56,803 nt of DNA. It comes from an uncultured Pelagibacteraceae bacterium. GTDB taxonomy: Bacteria > Pseudomonadota > Alphaproteobacteria > Pelagibacterales > Pelagibacteraceae. Each line of letters begins with the position of its first letter. Positions within the stretch are counted from its first letter, which is position 1. Both the position numbers and the translations under genes were made by a program. The notes below the pieces were generated by a model that saw only the letters and a list, made by a program, of their open reading frames with translations, did no database searches and was not told where the DNA came from. The stretch covers positions 1-56,803 of the forward strand of contig CACJYE010000002.1 in assembly GCA_902597555.1 (NCBI GenBank). Reading direction: 5' to 3'. Below, piece after piece: positions 30,476 to 39,959 of this stretch.

Positions 30476-31243
30476 ATTAATCTCAATTGGAGTGTGATCA
30501 GAAGGCTTTTCTCTTCCACGTGGATCTTTATTAATATTAATATCTTTAATTTGATCAATTATAGAATTTGAAACTAAAAAATGATCAATCCTCATGCCAT
30601 TATTTTTTTGCCATGCACCTCTCATATAATCCCAAAATGTATATCCTTCTTTATCTTCATAAAAATGTCTGTAGACGTCATTAAAACCAAGATTAATCAT
30701 TTCTCTAAATTTTTTTCTTATTTCAAGTCGGTATAAAGCATCGTCTTCGAAACTTTTAACATTATAAACATCTTCTGCTGAAGGGATTATATTGAAATCT
30801 CCAGCTAAAATAATATTTGAATTTTTTTTAGATAAAGTTTTTAATTGTTTTATTAATTGATCTAGCCATTCTTTTTTATAATCATATTTTTCTGTATCAA
30901 CAGGATTACCATTAGGGGTGTAAATATTAATTAATTGTATATTTTTTTTCTTATGCTCAAACTCAGCTGAAATTATTCTTGACTGTTTTAACTTATCCTT
31001 AATTAAATCTGTTTTGACATTTTTTAATTTTTTTTTAGATATAATTGCCACCCCATTATAACTTTTTTGACCAAATACATGACTTTCATAGTCCATCGAT
31101 GAAAAATCATCATATGGAAAATTAATATCCTCAGTTTTGATTTCCTGCATCATTAAAATATCAGGTTTATATTTTAATAAGTAGCTTTTGATATTTTCAA
31201 TTCTTGCTCTTACCGAGTTTACATTCCAAGATGAAATGAGCAT
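30467..31243 (-). CDS. xthA: Exodeoxyribonuclease III (longest ORF starts 31273; MLISSWNVNS start at 31243)
   Basis: SWNVNSVRARIENI, MMQEIKTEDINFP, GDFNIIPSAEDVYN, RIDHFLVS, SDHTPI. Confidence 0.93.
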   Translation of the reverse strand: MLISSWNVNSVRARIENIKSYLLKYKPDILMMQEIKTEDINFPYDDFSSMDYESHVFGQKSYNGVAIISKKKLKNVKTDLIKDKLKQSRIISAEFEHKKKNIQLINIYTPNGNPVDTEKYDYKKEWLDQLIKQLKTLSKKNSNIILAGDFNIIPSAEDVYNVKSFEDDALYRLEIRKKFREMINLGFNDVYRHFYEDKEGYTFWDYMRGAWQKNNGMRIDHFLVSNSIIDQIKDININKDPRGREKPSDHTPIEINLA

Positions 31244-31560
31244 TAAAGTGAGAAAGAAACTCCACAACCACATGAAGATTTGGTTTGTGGATTAGATATT
31301 TTGAATTGCTCACCTATAAGTTCAGAAACATAATCAACTTCAGATCCTTTAAGCAAATCAGCTGAAGTTTTATCAATTAAAATATTTTGATAATTTAAAT
31401 CATCTTCTTGTTTAGATTTATCAAAAGTAAATTCGTATTGGAAACCAGAGCATCCTCCACCCTTAATAGCGATTCTAAAGAATGATCCTTTATCTTTTTT
31501 TGACAACAAATTATCTATTTGTTTTAACGCTTTATCCGTAAATTTAATTTCTTTAATCAT
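31243..31560 (-). CDS. erpA: Iron-sulfur cluster insertion protein (HesB/IscA/ErpA family)
   Basis: FRIAIKGGGCSGFQYEF and C-terminal SSCGCGVSFS. Confidence 0.88.
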   Translation of the reverse strand: MIKEIKFTDKALKQIDNLLSKKDKGSFFRIAIKGGGCSGFQYEFTFDKSKQEDDLNYQNILIDKTSADLLKGSEVDYVSELIGEQFKISNPQTKSSCGCGVSFSL

Positions 31561-31610
31561 GTCTGAACACTGATATTACTAATATAATACTTAATTATTT
31601 AAATTAAAGG

Positions 31611-32729
31611 ATGAAAAAAGACACCTTGTTAGGCGTATTTAAAAGTAAAGGCAGACTTAATAAAGAAGCTAATTCAAAATACAGATCTCCTTTTCAACGC
31701 GACAGAGATCGGATAATCCACAGCGCATCATTTAGAAGATTAAAGCATAAAACACAAGTATTTGTTAACACAGAAGGGGATCATTTTAGAACGAGGATTA
31801 CTCATTCAATTGAAGTTGCTCAAATAGCAAGATCAATTGCAAAATATCTTAATTTGAATGAAGATTTAGCTGAAACCTTAAGTCTTGCTCATGATTTAGG
31901 TCATACTCCATTTGGTCATGCTGGAGAGGATGCTTTAGATGAATGTATGCAAAATTATGGTGGTTTCGATCACAATCTTCAGACACTAAGAATAGTAATG
32001 TTTTTAGAGAATAAATATTTTAAATTTGCTGGATTAAATTTAACTCTTGAAACCTTAGAAGGACTTTTAAAACACAATGGACCAGTAGATGATCTAAATA
32101 TGATCAATAAACTAATTGGTTTAAAAGTTTTCAAAAATAAAATTAATTTTAATACATATCCATCATTAGAAGCTCAAATATCAGCTATATCAGATGATAT
32201 TGCCTATAATAACCATGATATTCAGGATGGAATTAAAGCAAACTTATTTAAACTTGAGGAATTAGTTGAATTAGATTTTTTCAAAAATATTTATCAAAAA
32301 TATAAAAAAAAAATTAATAAAAAAAATTATAAAATTTCTATTTATCAAATTATCAGAGACTCAATTGATGTTATGATAAGAGATTTACTAAGTAATACAG
32401 AGAAAAATATTAAAAAATTTAAAATTAAGTCATTTAAAGATGTATCAAAATCAAATCAATTAATAGTTTCTTTTTCAGACAAAATACAAAATTCAGAACA
32501 AGAAATCAGATCATTTTTAAGACACAGAATGTATGACAATAAATCTGTGCTTAATAAGAATCAAAGAGGTAAAATGATAATTCAGAAATTATTCAAAATA
32601 ATTAAATCAAATCCTAGAAAATTTCTTACTAAAGATCAATTGACTAAAGACAAATATAGAGCTATTTCAGATTTTATATCTGGTATGACGGATAGATACG
32701 CAATTAACCTTTATAACGATAATAAATGA
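31611..32729 (+). CDS. dgt: Deoxyguanosinetriphosphate triphosphohydrolase-like protein
   Basis: HD-domain RDRDRIIHSASFRRLKHKTQVFVNTEGDHFRTRITHSIEVAQIAR, LAHDLGHTPFGHAGEDAL. Confidence 0.94.
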   Translation: MKKDTLLGVFKSKGRLNKEANSKYRSPFQRDRDRIIHSASFRRLKHKTQVFVNTEGDHFRTRITHSIEVAQIARSIAKYLNLNEDLAETLSLAHDLGHTPFGHAGEDALDECMQNYGGFDHNLQTLRIVMFLENKYFKFAGLNLTLETLEGLLKHNGPVDDLNMINKLIGLKVFKNKINFNTYPSLEAQISAISDDIAYNNHDIQDGIKANLFKLEELVELDFFKNIYQKYKKKINKKNYKISIYQIIRDSIDVMIRDLLSNTEKNIKKFKIKSFKDVSKSNQLIVSFSDKIQNSEQEIRSFLRHRMYDNKSVLNKNQRGKMIIQKLFKIIKSNPRKFLTKDQLTKDKYRAISDFISGMTDRYAINLYNDNK

Positions 32730-34459
32730 ATATTTTTGAATTATATTTAGATAAAATTAAATCAATTATTCTTGAACTTAGTAAAAAAAATCAACTTATT
32801 GTTCCAGAAAGTTTCAATGGTATTAATGCAGAAATACCACCTCCAAAATTTGATTGTGATATTTCAACTAATGTTGCAATGGTTTTATCTAAACTAAATA
32901 AAACCTCTCCAATAGAATTGGCAGAAAAACTTGCACCTGAAATAAAAAATAGTGATGATCAAATAGAAAACATATCCGTTGCTAAACCTGGTTTCATAAA
33001 TATTAAATTTAAGCTATCTTTTTGGTCAAATTTTATTAAAGAAATAATAGATAACGCAGAAAAATTTGGAATTAATGAGAAAGAGAAAAAAAATAATTAT
33101 TTAGTTGAATTTGTATCAGCTAATCCTACAGGACCTTTGCATGTTGGTCACTGTCGAGGAGCTATTCTAGGCGATGTCATATCAAATGTGTTAATATTTA
33201 ATAAACACAAGGTTACAAGGGAGTATTATGTAAATGATTATGGTAACCAGATAATAAATTTTACAAAATCCGTATACTTTAGAATTAGAGAAGTAAAATT
33301 AAACGAAACATTTCCCCAAGATAACCCTGATTTGTATCCAGGAGATTACCTTATCGATTTTGCAAAAAATATAGTTTCAGATAATTCAGATCTGAATTTT
33401 GATGATTATGAGGAAATAAGCGATAAGCTAACAGTTTTATCTATAGAACAGGCTCTGCTTTTAATTAAAAAAAACCTTAAGAGTTTAGGAATTAACCACG
33501 ATAATTTCGTTAGTGAAAAAAGTATTGTTTCAAACAAAGAAGTAGAGAGTGTAATAAAATTTTTAGAAAAGAATAAATTTGTATACAAAGGAAAAATTAA
33601 AGCTCCAGCTGGAGAAGACGATAAAAACTGGGTAGAAAGAGAACAGTTACTTTTTAAATCTACTGATTTTGGTGATGATAAAGATAGAGCATTACAAAAA
33701 TCTGATGGAACATGGACTTATTTTGCAAGTGATGTTGCTTATCATAAAAATAAAGTAGATCGTAAATTTGATTATTTAATAAATATTCTTGGCGCAGACC
33801 ATGCCGGATATATTAAAAGAATATCATCTTCAGTTGAAGCTTTGTCAGGCAAAAAAGATAAATTAATCTGTAAAATTAGTCAGCTTGTAAAATTAATTAA
33901 AAATAACAAACCATTTAAGATGTCTAAACGAAAGGGAGACTACATCACTGTTGATGATTTAATAGAAGAGGTTGGAAAAGACGCAACTAGATTTATCATG
34001 CTTAACAGAAGTAGTGATGTGGAATTAGATTTTGATTTTGATGCTGTAAAAGAAAAATCAAAAGATAATCCGTTATATTATGTTCAATATTGTTATGCTA
34101 GAATTTCATCTGTCTTTAGACATATCGATAAAGATTTAAATTCAAAAATTGAATTAGATGATTTTAGTTTTGAATACTCAAATGATGAGATCAAAATTTT
34201 AAAAAAGATTTCAGAATGGCCCAAATGTATTGATGCAGCTAGTTCAAAATTAGAACCACATAGAATACCTGTTTATTTATATGATCTTGCCTCAGAATTT
34301 CATTCGTATTGGAATCTTGGTAAACAAAACCCAGAAAAAAGATTTATTAAAGATCAAAAAATTGTTTCACCAGATAAATTAATTTTTTTAAAAGCAATAT
34401 CTAACGTTGTAAAATCAGGGATGGATATAGTTGGTGTAGATACACCAGATAAAATGTAA
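32726..34459 (+). CDS. argS: Arginyl-tRNA synthetase
   Basis: FVSANPTGPLHVGHCRGAILGD, MSKRKGDYITVDDLIEEVG; 577 aa. Confidence 0.96.
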   Translation: MNIFELYLDKIKSIILELSKKNQLIVPESFNGINAEIPPPKFDCDISTNVAMVLSKLNKTSPIELAEKLAPEIKNSDDQIENISVAKPGFINIKFKLSFWSNFIKEIIDNAEKFGINEKEKKNNYLVEFVSANPTGPLHVGHCRGAILGDVISNVLIFNKHKVTREYYVNDYGNQIINFTKSVYFRIREVKLNETFPQDNPDLYPGDYLIDFAKNIVSDNSDLNFDDYEEISDKLTVLSIEQALLLIKKNLKSLGINHDNFVSEKSIVSNKEVESVIKFLEKNKFVYKGKIKAPAGEDDKNWVEREQLLFKSTDFGDDKDRALQKSDGTWTYFASDVAYHKNKVDRKFDYLINILGADHAGYIKRISSSVEALSGKKDKLICKISQLVKLIKNNKPFKMSKRKGDYITVDDLIEEVGKDATRFIMLNRSSDVELDFDFDAVKEKSKDNPLYYVQYCYARISSVFRHIDKDLNSKIELDDFSFEYSNDEIKILKKISEWPKCIDAASSKLEPHRIPVYLYDLASEFHSYWNLGKQNPEKRFIKDQKIVSPDKLIFLKAISNVVKSGMDIVGVDTPDKM

Positions 34460-34719
34460 TGCTAAAAGAAATTAAGTATTTAATCTTTATTGTTGTAATT
34501 GCTTTATTTATTTTTTTGACTGGTAGATATTATTTTTCAGATGAAAATAAGAAGAAATCATACAGATCTTATAAAAATAACGATGAGAAAATTAAACTAT
34601 ATTCAAAAAATTTACCTATTTTGGAAAACGACACACAAAATGTAATAGAATACGTTAAGCAAACAAACAAAAAAAAGAAAAAAAAGTTTAATTTTTGGAA
34701 ACTTTTAGAGAATGATTAA
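34459..34719 (+). CDS. Short single-TM protein in the position usually held by a SPOR-domain protein
   Basis: 86 aa, N-terminal TM (YLIFIVVIALFIFLTGRYYF) then Lys-rich tail; sits between argS and nagZ. Confidence 0.7.
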   Translation: MLKEIKYLIFIVVIALFIFLTGRYYFSDENKKKSYRSYKNNDEKIKLYSKNLPILENDTQNVIEYVKQTNKKKKKKFNFWKLLEND

Positions 34720-35662
34720 GAATAGAAGAGCATTTATAGTTGGTTTAAAATCATCAACATTATCAAATAAAGAAATAACTTTTTTAAAGAAATATAGACC
34801 GTGGGGTGTTATTTTATTTTTAAGAAACGTAAGTTCAATTGAACAAGCTAAAAAATTAACTGATAAAATAAGAAAAATATTTAAAGATAAAAAATACCCA
34901 ATTTTAATTGATCAAGAAGGTGGACGAGTAAATAGATTAAGTAAAATTATTTCATTCGACAATTTAACCTCTGAATATTTTGGTAATTTATTCCAAAAAG
35001 ATAAGAAAAAATTTAATATTATTTATAAATTATTTATCGATAAAACATCGTATTTGCTTAAATCAATTGGGGTTAATATAAATACTGTTCCAGTTTTAGA
35101 TCTTCGAGTTAAAGGAGCTAGCAACATTATTGGTGATAGGTCTTTTTCAAAAAATAAAAAAAATATCTCTAAAATTGGAGATATTTGTATTGATTATTTT
35201 CATCAAAATTCCATTGGAACTGTGATGAAACACATACCAGGGCATGGATTAGCTAAAGTAGATAGTCATAAATTTACACCTGTAGTTAAAAAAAACTTAA
35301 ATTATTTGAGTAAAAATGATTTTTTTCCATTTAAGAACAAACAGAGTTATTTTGCAATGACAGCACATGTAATATATCAAAGTATAGATAGGTTAAATAC
35401 AGCTACACACTCTAAAGAAATTATAAATTTAATTAGAAAAAAAATTGGTTTTAAAAACATTTTAATTTCAGATGATTTATCAATGAAAAGTTTAAAAGAT
35501 GATTTAAAAACTAATACTATTAAAACGTTTAGTGCAGGTTGTAATCTTGCTCTTCATTGTAATGGTAAATTGTCTGAAATGAAGGTAGTTGGTGATAATT
35601 CACCAATGGTAAGTAATTTTATTATAAAAAAAACATCGTTATTTTATAAAATTTTAAGTTAA
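34712..35662 (+). CDS. nagZ: Beta-N-acetylhexosaminidase
   Basis: ILIDQEGGRVNRL, KHIPGHGLAKVDSH, SDDLSMKSL GH3 motifs. Confidence 0.93.
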   Translation: MIKNRRAFIVGLKSSTLSNKEITFLKKYRPWGVILFLRNVSSIEQAKKLTDKIRKIFKDKKYPILIDQEGGRVNRLSKIISFDNLTSEYFGNLFQKDKKKFNIIYKLFIDKTSYLLKSIGVNINTVPVLDLRVKGASNIIGDRSFSKNKKNISKIGDICIDYFHQNSIGTVMKHIPGHGLAKVDSHKFTPVVKKNLNYLSKNDFFPFKNKQSYFAMTAHVIYQSIDRLNTATHSKEIINLIRKKIGFKNILISDDLSMKSLKDDLKTNTIKTFSAGCNLALHCNGKLSEMKVVGDNSPMVSNFIIKKTSLFYKILS

Positions 35663-35671
35663 TATCTGAGC

Positions 35672-36415
35672 ATGACTATTTCTGATTCTGCATTATTTAA
35701 TGTTGATATAAATAACTATAACGGTCCTTTAGATGTACTTTTAGATTTAGCAAAAGCTCAAAAAGTGGATCTTGAAGAGATATCAATTACAAAATTAGCA
35801 GATCAGTTTCACGAATATATTACAAAAGAAAAAGATTTAAATTTAGAAATTGCTTCAGAATATTTATTGATGGCAACTTGGTTAGCATATTTGAAATCTA
35901 AATTATTACTTCCGGGTACACCAGAAGAAGAATTTAAAGTTCAAGAAGTTGCTGAAAAATTAAAATTACAACTAAAAAAATTAGAACTAATAAGATTACT
36001 TTCTGAACAAATGCTAAAAAGAAAAAGACTGGGTAAAGAAATTCGATCAAGAGGAATGAAAGGAAATATCAGATCTATTTATAGTACTGAGTATAATTTA
36101 AGTTTATTTGAGCTTCTCAAGTCATATTCAACAATCATTATGACCAAGGATTTTCAAAAAATGAATATTCCAAAATTACCTGTATTTACTGCTGAGGATG
36201 GAATTAAAACAATAAGAGAATTTTTTGGTAAATTAATTGATTGGAAAAAATTAGATGATTTAATTCCTAAAAATTTTAAAAATGGTTCAAAATATAAACG
36301 TACTGGAAAAGCAGGAATTTTCGCTGGTTCATTAGAATTAGTTAAAGAAGGAAACCTGACTATGAAACAAGATAAATTATTTGATGATATTTATGTGAAG
36401 GAAAATAATGATTAA
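35672..36415 (+). CDS. scpA: Segregation and condensation protein A
   Basis: YNGPLDVLLDLAKAQKVDLEEISITKLADQF, EYLLMATWLAYLKSKLLLP. Confidence 0.95.
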   Translation: MTISDSALFNVDINNYNGPLDVLLDLAKAQKVDLEEISITKLADQFHEYITKEKDLNLEIASEYLLMATWLAYLKSKLLLPGTPEEEFKVQEVAEKLKLQLKKLELIRLLSEQMLKRKRLGKEIRSRGMKGNIRSIYSTEYNLSLFELLKSYSTIIMTKDFQKMNIPKLPVFTAEDGIKTIREFFGKLIDWKKLDDLIPKNFKNGSKYKRTGKAGIFAGSLELVKEGNLTMKQDKLFDDIYVKENND

Positions 36416-37109
36416 AAAAGAAAAAATTGCAAAAGATAATATTGTTAAATTTCCATCTAAGCTAACTGATTTAGATAAAGAGATTGAAGCAGTTATATTT
36501 GCAGCTGCTGAACCATTAGATGTTGATACAATCGAAAGCAAAATAACGAAAAAAGGTAGTGTATCAAAATCATTAGAAAAGCTGCAGCAAGAATACTCTA
36601 AACGTGGAATTAATCTAGTTTGCATAAAAGAAAAGTGGTCCTTTAGAACTTCTCCTAACTTGTCAAACATCATGTCACAAGAAAAAACAGTTGAAAAAAA
36701 ACTTTCTAGAGCTGCGGTGGAGACTTTGGCTATAATTGTATATCATCAGCCTGTTACTAGAGCAGAGATTGAAGAAATAAGAGGTGTTGCATTCGGAACA
36801 AATACTCTTGAAATATTGATGGAGCTTAATTGGGTAAAACCCGGTGGTCGTAAAGATGTACCAGGTAGACCAATTCAGTATGTTACGACTGATGAATTTT
36901 TAAGTCATTTTAATCTACAAAAATTATCTGATCTACCAACAATTGATGAATTAGGTGCTGCTGGATTAATTGACAGCACTAGTGTTGATAGTGCAATTTT
37001 TGGAACTGGTAAATTCTACAAAGAAAAACAAGAAGAAAAAAAAGAGGATATTTATTCTAATATTGACGAGATGCTAAATAGTACTCTTGATACAGAAGAG
37101 AAAGATTAA
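36408..37109 (+). CDS. scpB: Segregation and condensation protein B
   Basis: IEAVIFAAAEPLDVDTI, AAVETLAIIVYHQPVTRAEIEEIRGV, PGRPIQYVTTDEFL. Confidence 0.95.
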   Translation: MIKKEKIAKDNIVKFPSKLTDLDKEIEAVIFAAAEPLDVDTIESKITKKGSVSKSLEKLQQEYSKRGINLVCIKEKWSFRTSPNLSNIMSQEKTVEKKLSRAAVETLAIIVYHQPVTRAEIEEIRGVAFGTNTLEILMELNWVKPGGRKDVPGRPIQYVTTDEFLSHFNLQKLSDLPTIDELGAAGLIDSTSVDSAIFGTGKFYKEKQEEKKEDIYSNIDEMLNSTLDTEEKD

Positions 37110-37156
37110 CAAAAAAGTAACTTTTAAATTAATCGTAAAAGGGTTATAAGTTTTTA

Positions 37157-37357
37157 ATGAGCATAGGAATTTGGCAAATTGCAATCGTAGTTATATTAGT
37201 AGTCTTATTATTTGGACGAGGTAAAATTTCTAGTCTGATGGGTGATGTAGCTAAGGGAATTAAAAGTTTCAAAAAAGGAATGGCTTCAGACGTTACTGAA
37301 GATACAGAGCCAAAAAATATTTCCGACGAAAATAAAGACTCAGAAAACAAAGATTAA
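37157..37357 (+). CDS. tatA: Sec-independent translocase TatA
   Basis: [38 protein letters not shown]. Confidence 0.95.
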   Translation: MSIGIWQIAIVVILVVLLFGRGKISSLMGDVAKGIKSFKKGMASDVTEDTEPKNISDENKDSENKD

Positions 37358-37362
37358 ATCAC

Positions 37363-37584
37363 ATGCCTACTATTGGTTGGTTTGAGATTTTAATTGTTGT
37401 TGGTATTGCAATTGTTGTTCTTGGCCCTAAAGATTTTCCAATCATGTTAAAGAAAGCAGGTTCTTGGATAGGGACTGCAAAAAGATATGTGAGCAACATT
37501 CAAAATGAGGTTTCTAATTTAGAAATTGATGACGAAAAAATTGATAATGAAATAAAAAAAGAAATTAAAAAAGATGAGCAATGA
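37363..37584 (+). CDS. tatB: Sec-independent translocase TatB
   Basis: MPTIGWFEILIVVGIAIVVLGPKDFPIMLKKAGSWIG. Confidence 0.93.
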   Translation: MPTIGWFEILIVVGIAIVVLGPKDFPIMLKKAGSWIGTAKRYVSNIQNEVSNLEIDDEKIDNEIKKEIKKDEQ

Positions 37585-38344
37585 AGAAAATGAAGGTGGA
37601 TTTGTTAGCCATCTAACAGAACTAAGAAAAAGATTAATACATAGTTTTATATTTCTAATAATCTTTTTTGCTATTTGTTATATATTTGCAGAACATATCT
37701 ACGGTTTTCTAGTTGATCCATTTGCTCAAGCTGTAAAAGATGATGGATCAGAAAGAAGACTTATTTTTACAGCCTTACAAGAAACTTTTTTAACATATAT
37801 TAAGGTATCTTTTTTCACAGCTTTTTTCGTGACCTGTCCATTTATTCTTATGCAAATATGGAAATTTATTGCACCAGGTTTATACAAACACGAAAAAGTT
37901 GCAATACTTCCTTACCTTGTATTAACACCAATCCTTTTCTTTTTAGGAGGCATCCTTGTTTACTATTTGATAATGCCTTTAGCTATCAAATTCTTTTTGT
38001 CATTTGAAAGTACAGGGATGTCTACAAGTCTTCCAATTCAATTAGAGGCTAAGGTAAATGAATATTTATCACTTGTTATGAAGTTAATTTTTGCATTTGG
38101 AATAAGTTTTCAACTACCTATAGTTTTAAGTTTATTAGCAAGAATAGGTGTTGTTGATAGTCAATTTTTAAAAGAAAGAAGAAAGTATGTTGTTATAATC
38201 ATATTTGCAGCTGCTGCATTACTAACGCCTCCAGATCCAATTACTCAAATAGGTTTAGCAATTCCATTATTAATCTTATATGAATTATCAATATTTTCAG
38301 TAAAATTTATAGAAAACAAAAATTTAGAAAAGACTGATGCATAA
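37574..38344 (+). CDS. tatC: Sec-independent translocase TatC
   Basis: FVSHLTELRKRLIHS, FALQETFLTYIKVSFF-like, AAALLTPPDPITQ. Confidence 0.96.
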   Translation: MSNEENEGGFVSHLTELRKRLIHSFIFLIIFFAICYIFAEHIYGFLVDPFAQAVKDDGSERRLIFTALQETFLTYIKVSFFTAFFVTCPFILMQIWKFIAPGLYKHEKVAILPYLVLTPILFFLGGILVYYLIMPLAIKFFLSFESTGMSTSLPIQLEAKVNEYLSLVMKLIFAFGISFQLPIVLSLLARIGVVDSQFLKERRKYVVIIIFAAAALLTPPDPITQIGLAIPLLILYELSIFSVKFIENKNLEKTDA

Positions 38345-39596
38345 TTTAAAAGAAATTAGAAAAGATTTTTCAAAATTTGAAAAAGATTTAGAAAAACGTT
38401 CAGTTAAAATTAATTCTAATAACATAAAAAAACTTGATGAGTTAAATAGAGATTTAATTCAAAAAAAAGAAAATTTAGAAAAAGAAAAAAAAGAAATTTC
38501 AAAATCAAAAGATAAGAGTTTGTTTAAAAAATCTAAAGAGATATCTGCAGAATTGGAAAAGATTTCTGAGCAACAAAAAAAGACTAAAACTGAATTAGAT
38601 AATATTTTATCAAGCATACCAAACATACCACATCAAGATGTTCCAAATGGAAAAGATGAAAATGATAATGTGGAAGTTTTAAAAGCTGGTAAAGTTCCTG
38701 ATTTTGATTTTAAACCCAAATCTCATTACGAAATAGGTGAAAATTTAGATATGCTTGATTTTGATCTTGCAACAAAAACAACAGGTTCAAGGTTTGTATT
38801 TGTTAAAAAAAAGCTAGCATTATTGGAACGAGCTTTATCTAATTTTATGCTAGACACTCATATTAATCAAAACGGCTATCAGGAAATCTCACCTCCATTA
38901 ATAGCTTCTGATAACACAATGTATGGAACAGGCCAATTACCAAAATTTGAAAATGATCAATTTGAAATAAAATTTGATGAAGGGTCTGACAGAAAATTTT
39001 TAATTCCAACTGCTGAAGTAATTTTAACAAATATTGTTAAAGATAAAATTGTTGATCAAAAAGATTTACCTATGAGGTTTGTTGCCTCAACACCATGTTT
39101 TAGAAAAGAAGCTGGAAGCTATGGAAAAGATACAAAAGGAATGATTAGACAACATCAATTTTATAAAGTTGAATTGGTAAGTATTGTTGAAAAAGAAAAT
39201 TGTCAAGATGAACTAGAGCGAATGACTAATTGTGCTACAGATATTCTCGACAAGTTAGAGCTACCTTATAGAAAAATAATTTTATGCTCAGGAGATATGG
39301 GTTTCAGTGCAGAAAAAACATATGATATTGAAGTGTGGTTACCATCAGAAAACAAGTATCGTGAAATATCATCATGCTCTTCTTGTTCAACATTCCAGGC
39401 ACAAAGAATGAAATCAAGATATAAAAATAAAAACAAAGAAACTGTTTTTGTTGGAACGTTAAATGGAAGCGGTTTAGCTGTGGGTAGAACATTGATTGCT
39501 ATACTAGAAAACTATCAACAAAAAGATAGTTCGATTATTGTTCCTAAGGTACTGCGACCGTATATGAATAATTTGGAATTGATTTCAGCTAAATAA
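38337..39596 (+). CDS. serS: Seryl-tRNA synthetase
   Basis: N-terminal coiled coil; FRKEAGSYGKDTKGMIRQHQFYKVEL, EISSCSSCSTFQAQRM, NGSGLAVGRTLIAILENYQ. Confidence 0.97.
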   Translation: MHNLKEIRKDFSKFEKDLEKRSVKINSNNIKKLDELNRDLIQKKENLEKEKKEISKSKDKSLFKKSKEISAELEKISEQQKKTKTELDNILSSIPNIPHQDVPNGKDENDNVEVLKAGKVPDFDFKPKSHYEIGENLDMLDFDLATKTTGSRFVFVKKKLALLERALSNFMLDTHINQNGYQEISPPLIASDNTMYGTGQLPKFENDQFEIKFDEGSDRKFLIPTAEVILTNIVKDKIVDQKDLPMRFVASTPCFRKEAGSYGKDTKGMIRQHQFYKVELVSIVEKENCQDELERMTNCATDILDKLELPYRKIILCSGDMGFSAEKTYDIEVWLPSENKYREISSCSSCSTFQAQRMKSRYKNKNKETVFVGTLNGSGLAVGRTLIAILENYQQKDSSIIVPKVLRPYMNNLELISAK

Positions 39597-39651
39597 AGTT
39601 GTTTTAATTATATAGATAGTATAAGTATTCACATAATTTATAAGGAGATTT

Positions 39652-39945
39652 ATGGAAGGTTCAGGAATAGGACAATTTATACCGTTAATTTTAATATTTG
39701 TTATTTTTTATTTTTTCTTAATAAGACCACAGCAAAAAAAAGTAAAAGAGCATAAAGCTATGGTTGAAAGTCTTAAAAGAGGCGACAAGGTTGTCACTTC
39801 TGGTGGTATTACAGGTACAGTGGAGAGACTAATTGATAATGATAAAGTTGAAGTAGAAATTGCTGAAAATGTAAAAGTTGAGATAGTTAAATCTACTGGT
39901 ATTCAAAGTCTTGTTAATACAAGTACTCAAGAAGTTAAAAAATAA
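39652..39945 (+). CDS. yajC: Preprotein translocase subunit YajC
   Basis: FYFFLIRPQQKKVKEHKAMVESLKRGDKVVTSGGI. Confidence 0.95.
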   Translation: MEGSGIGQFIPLILIFVIFYFFLIRPQQKKVKEHKAMVESLKRGDKVVTSGGITGTVERLIDNDKVEVEIAENVKVEIVKSTGIQSLVNTSTQEVKK

Positions 39946-39959
39946 ATATTTTTAGTTAA

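Noticed and set aside
36377-36673. Minus ORF across scpA/scpB
   Set aside because: Fully covered by scpA/scpB coding frames.
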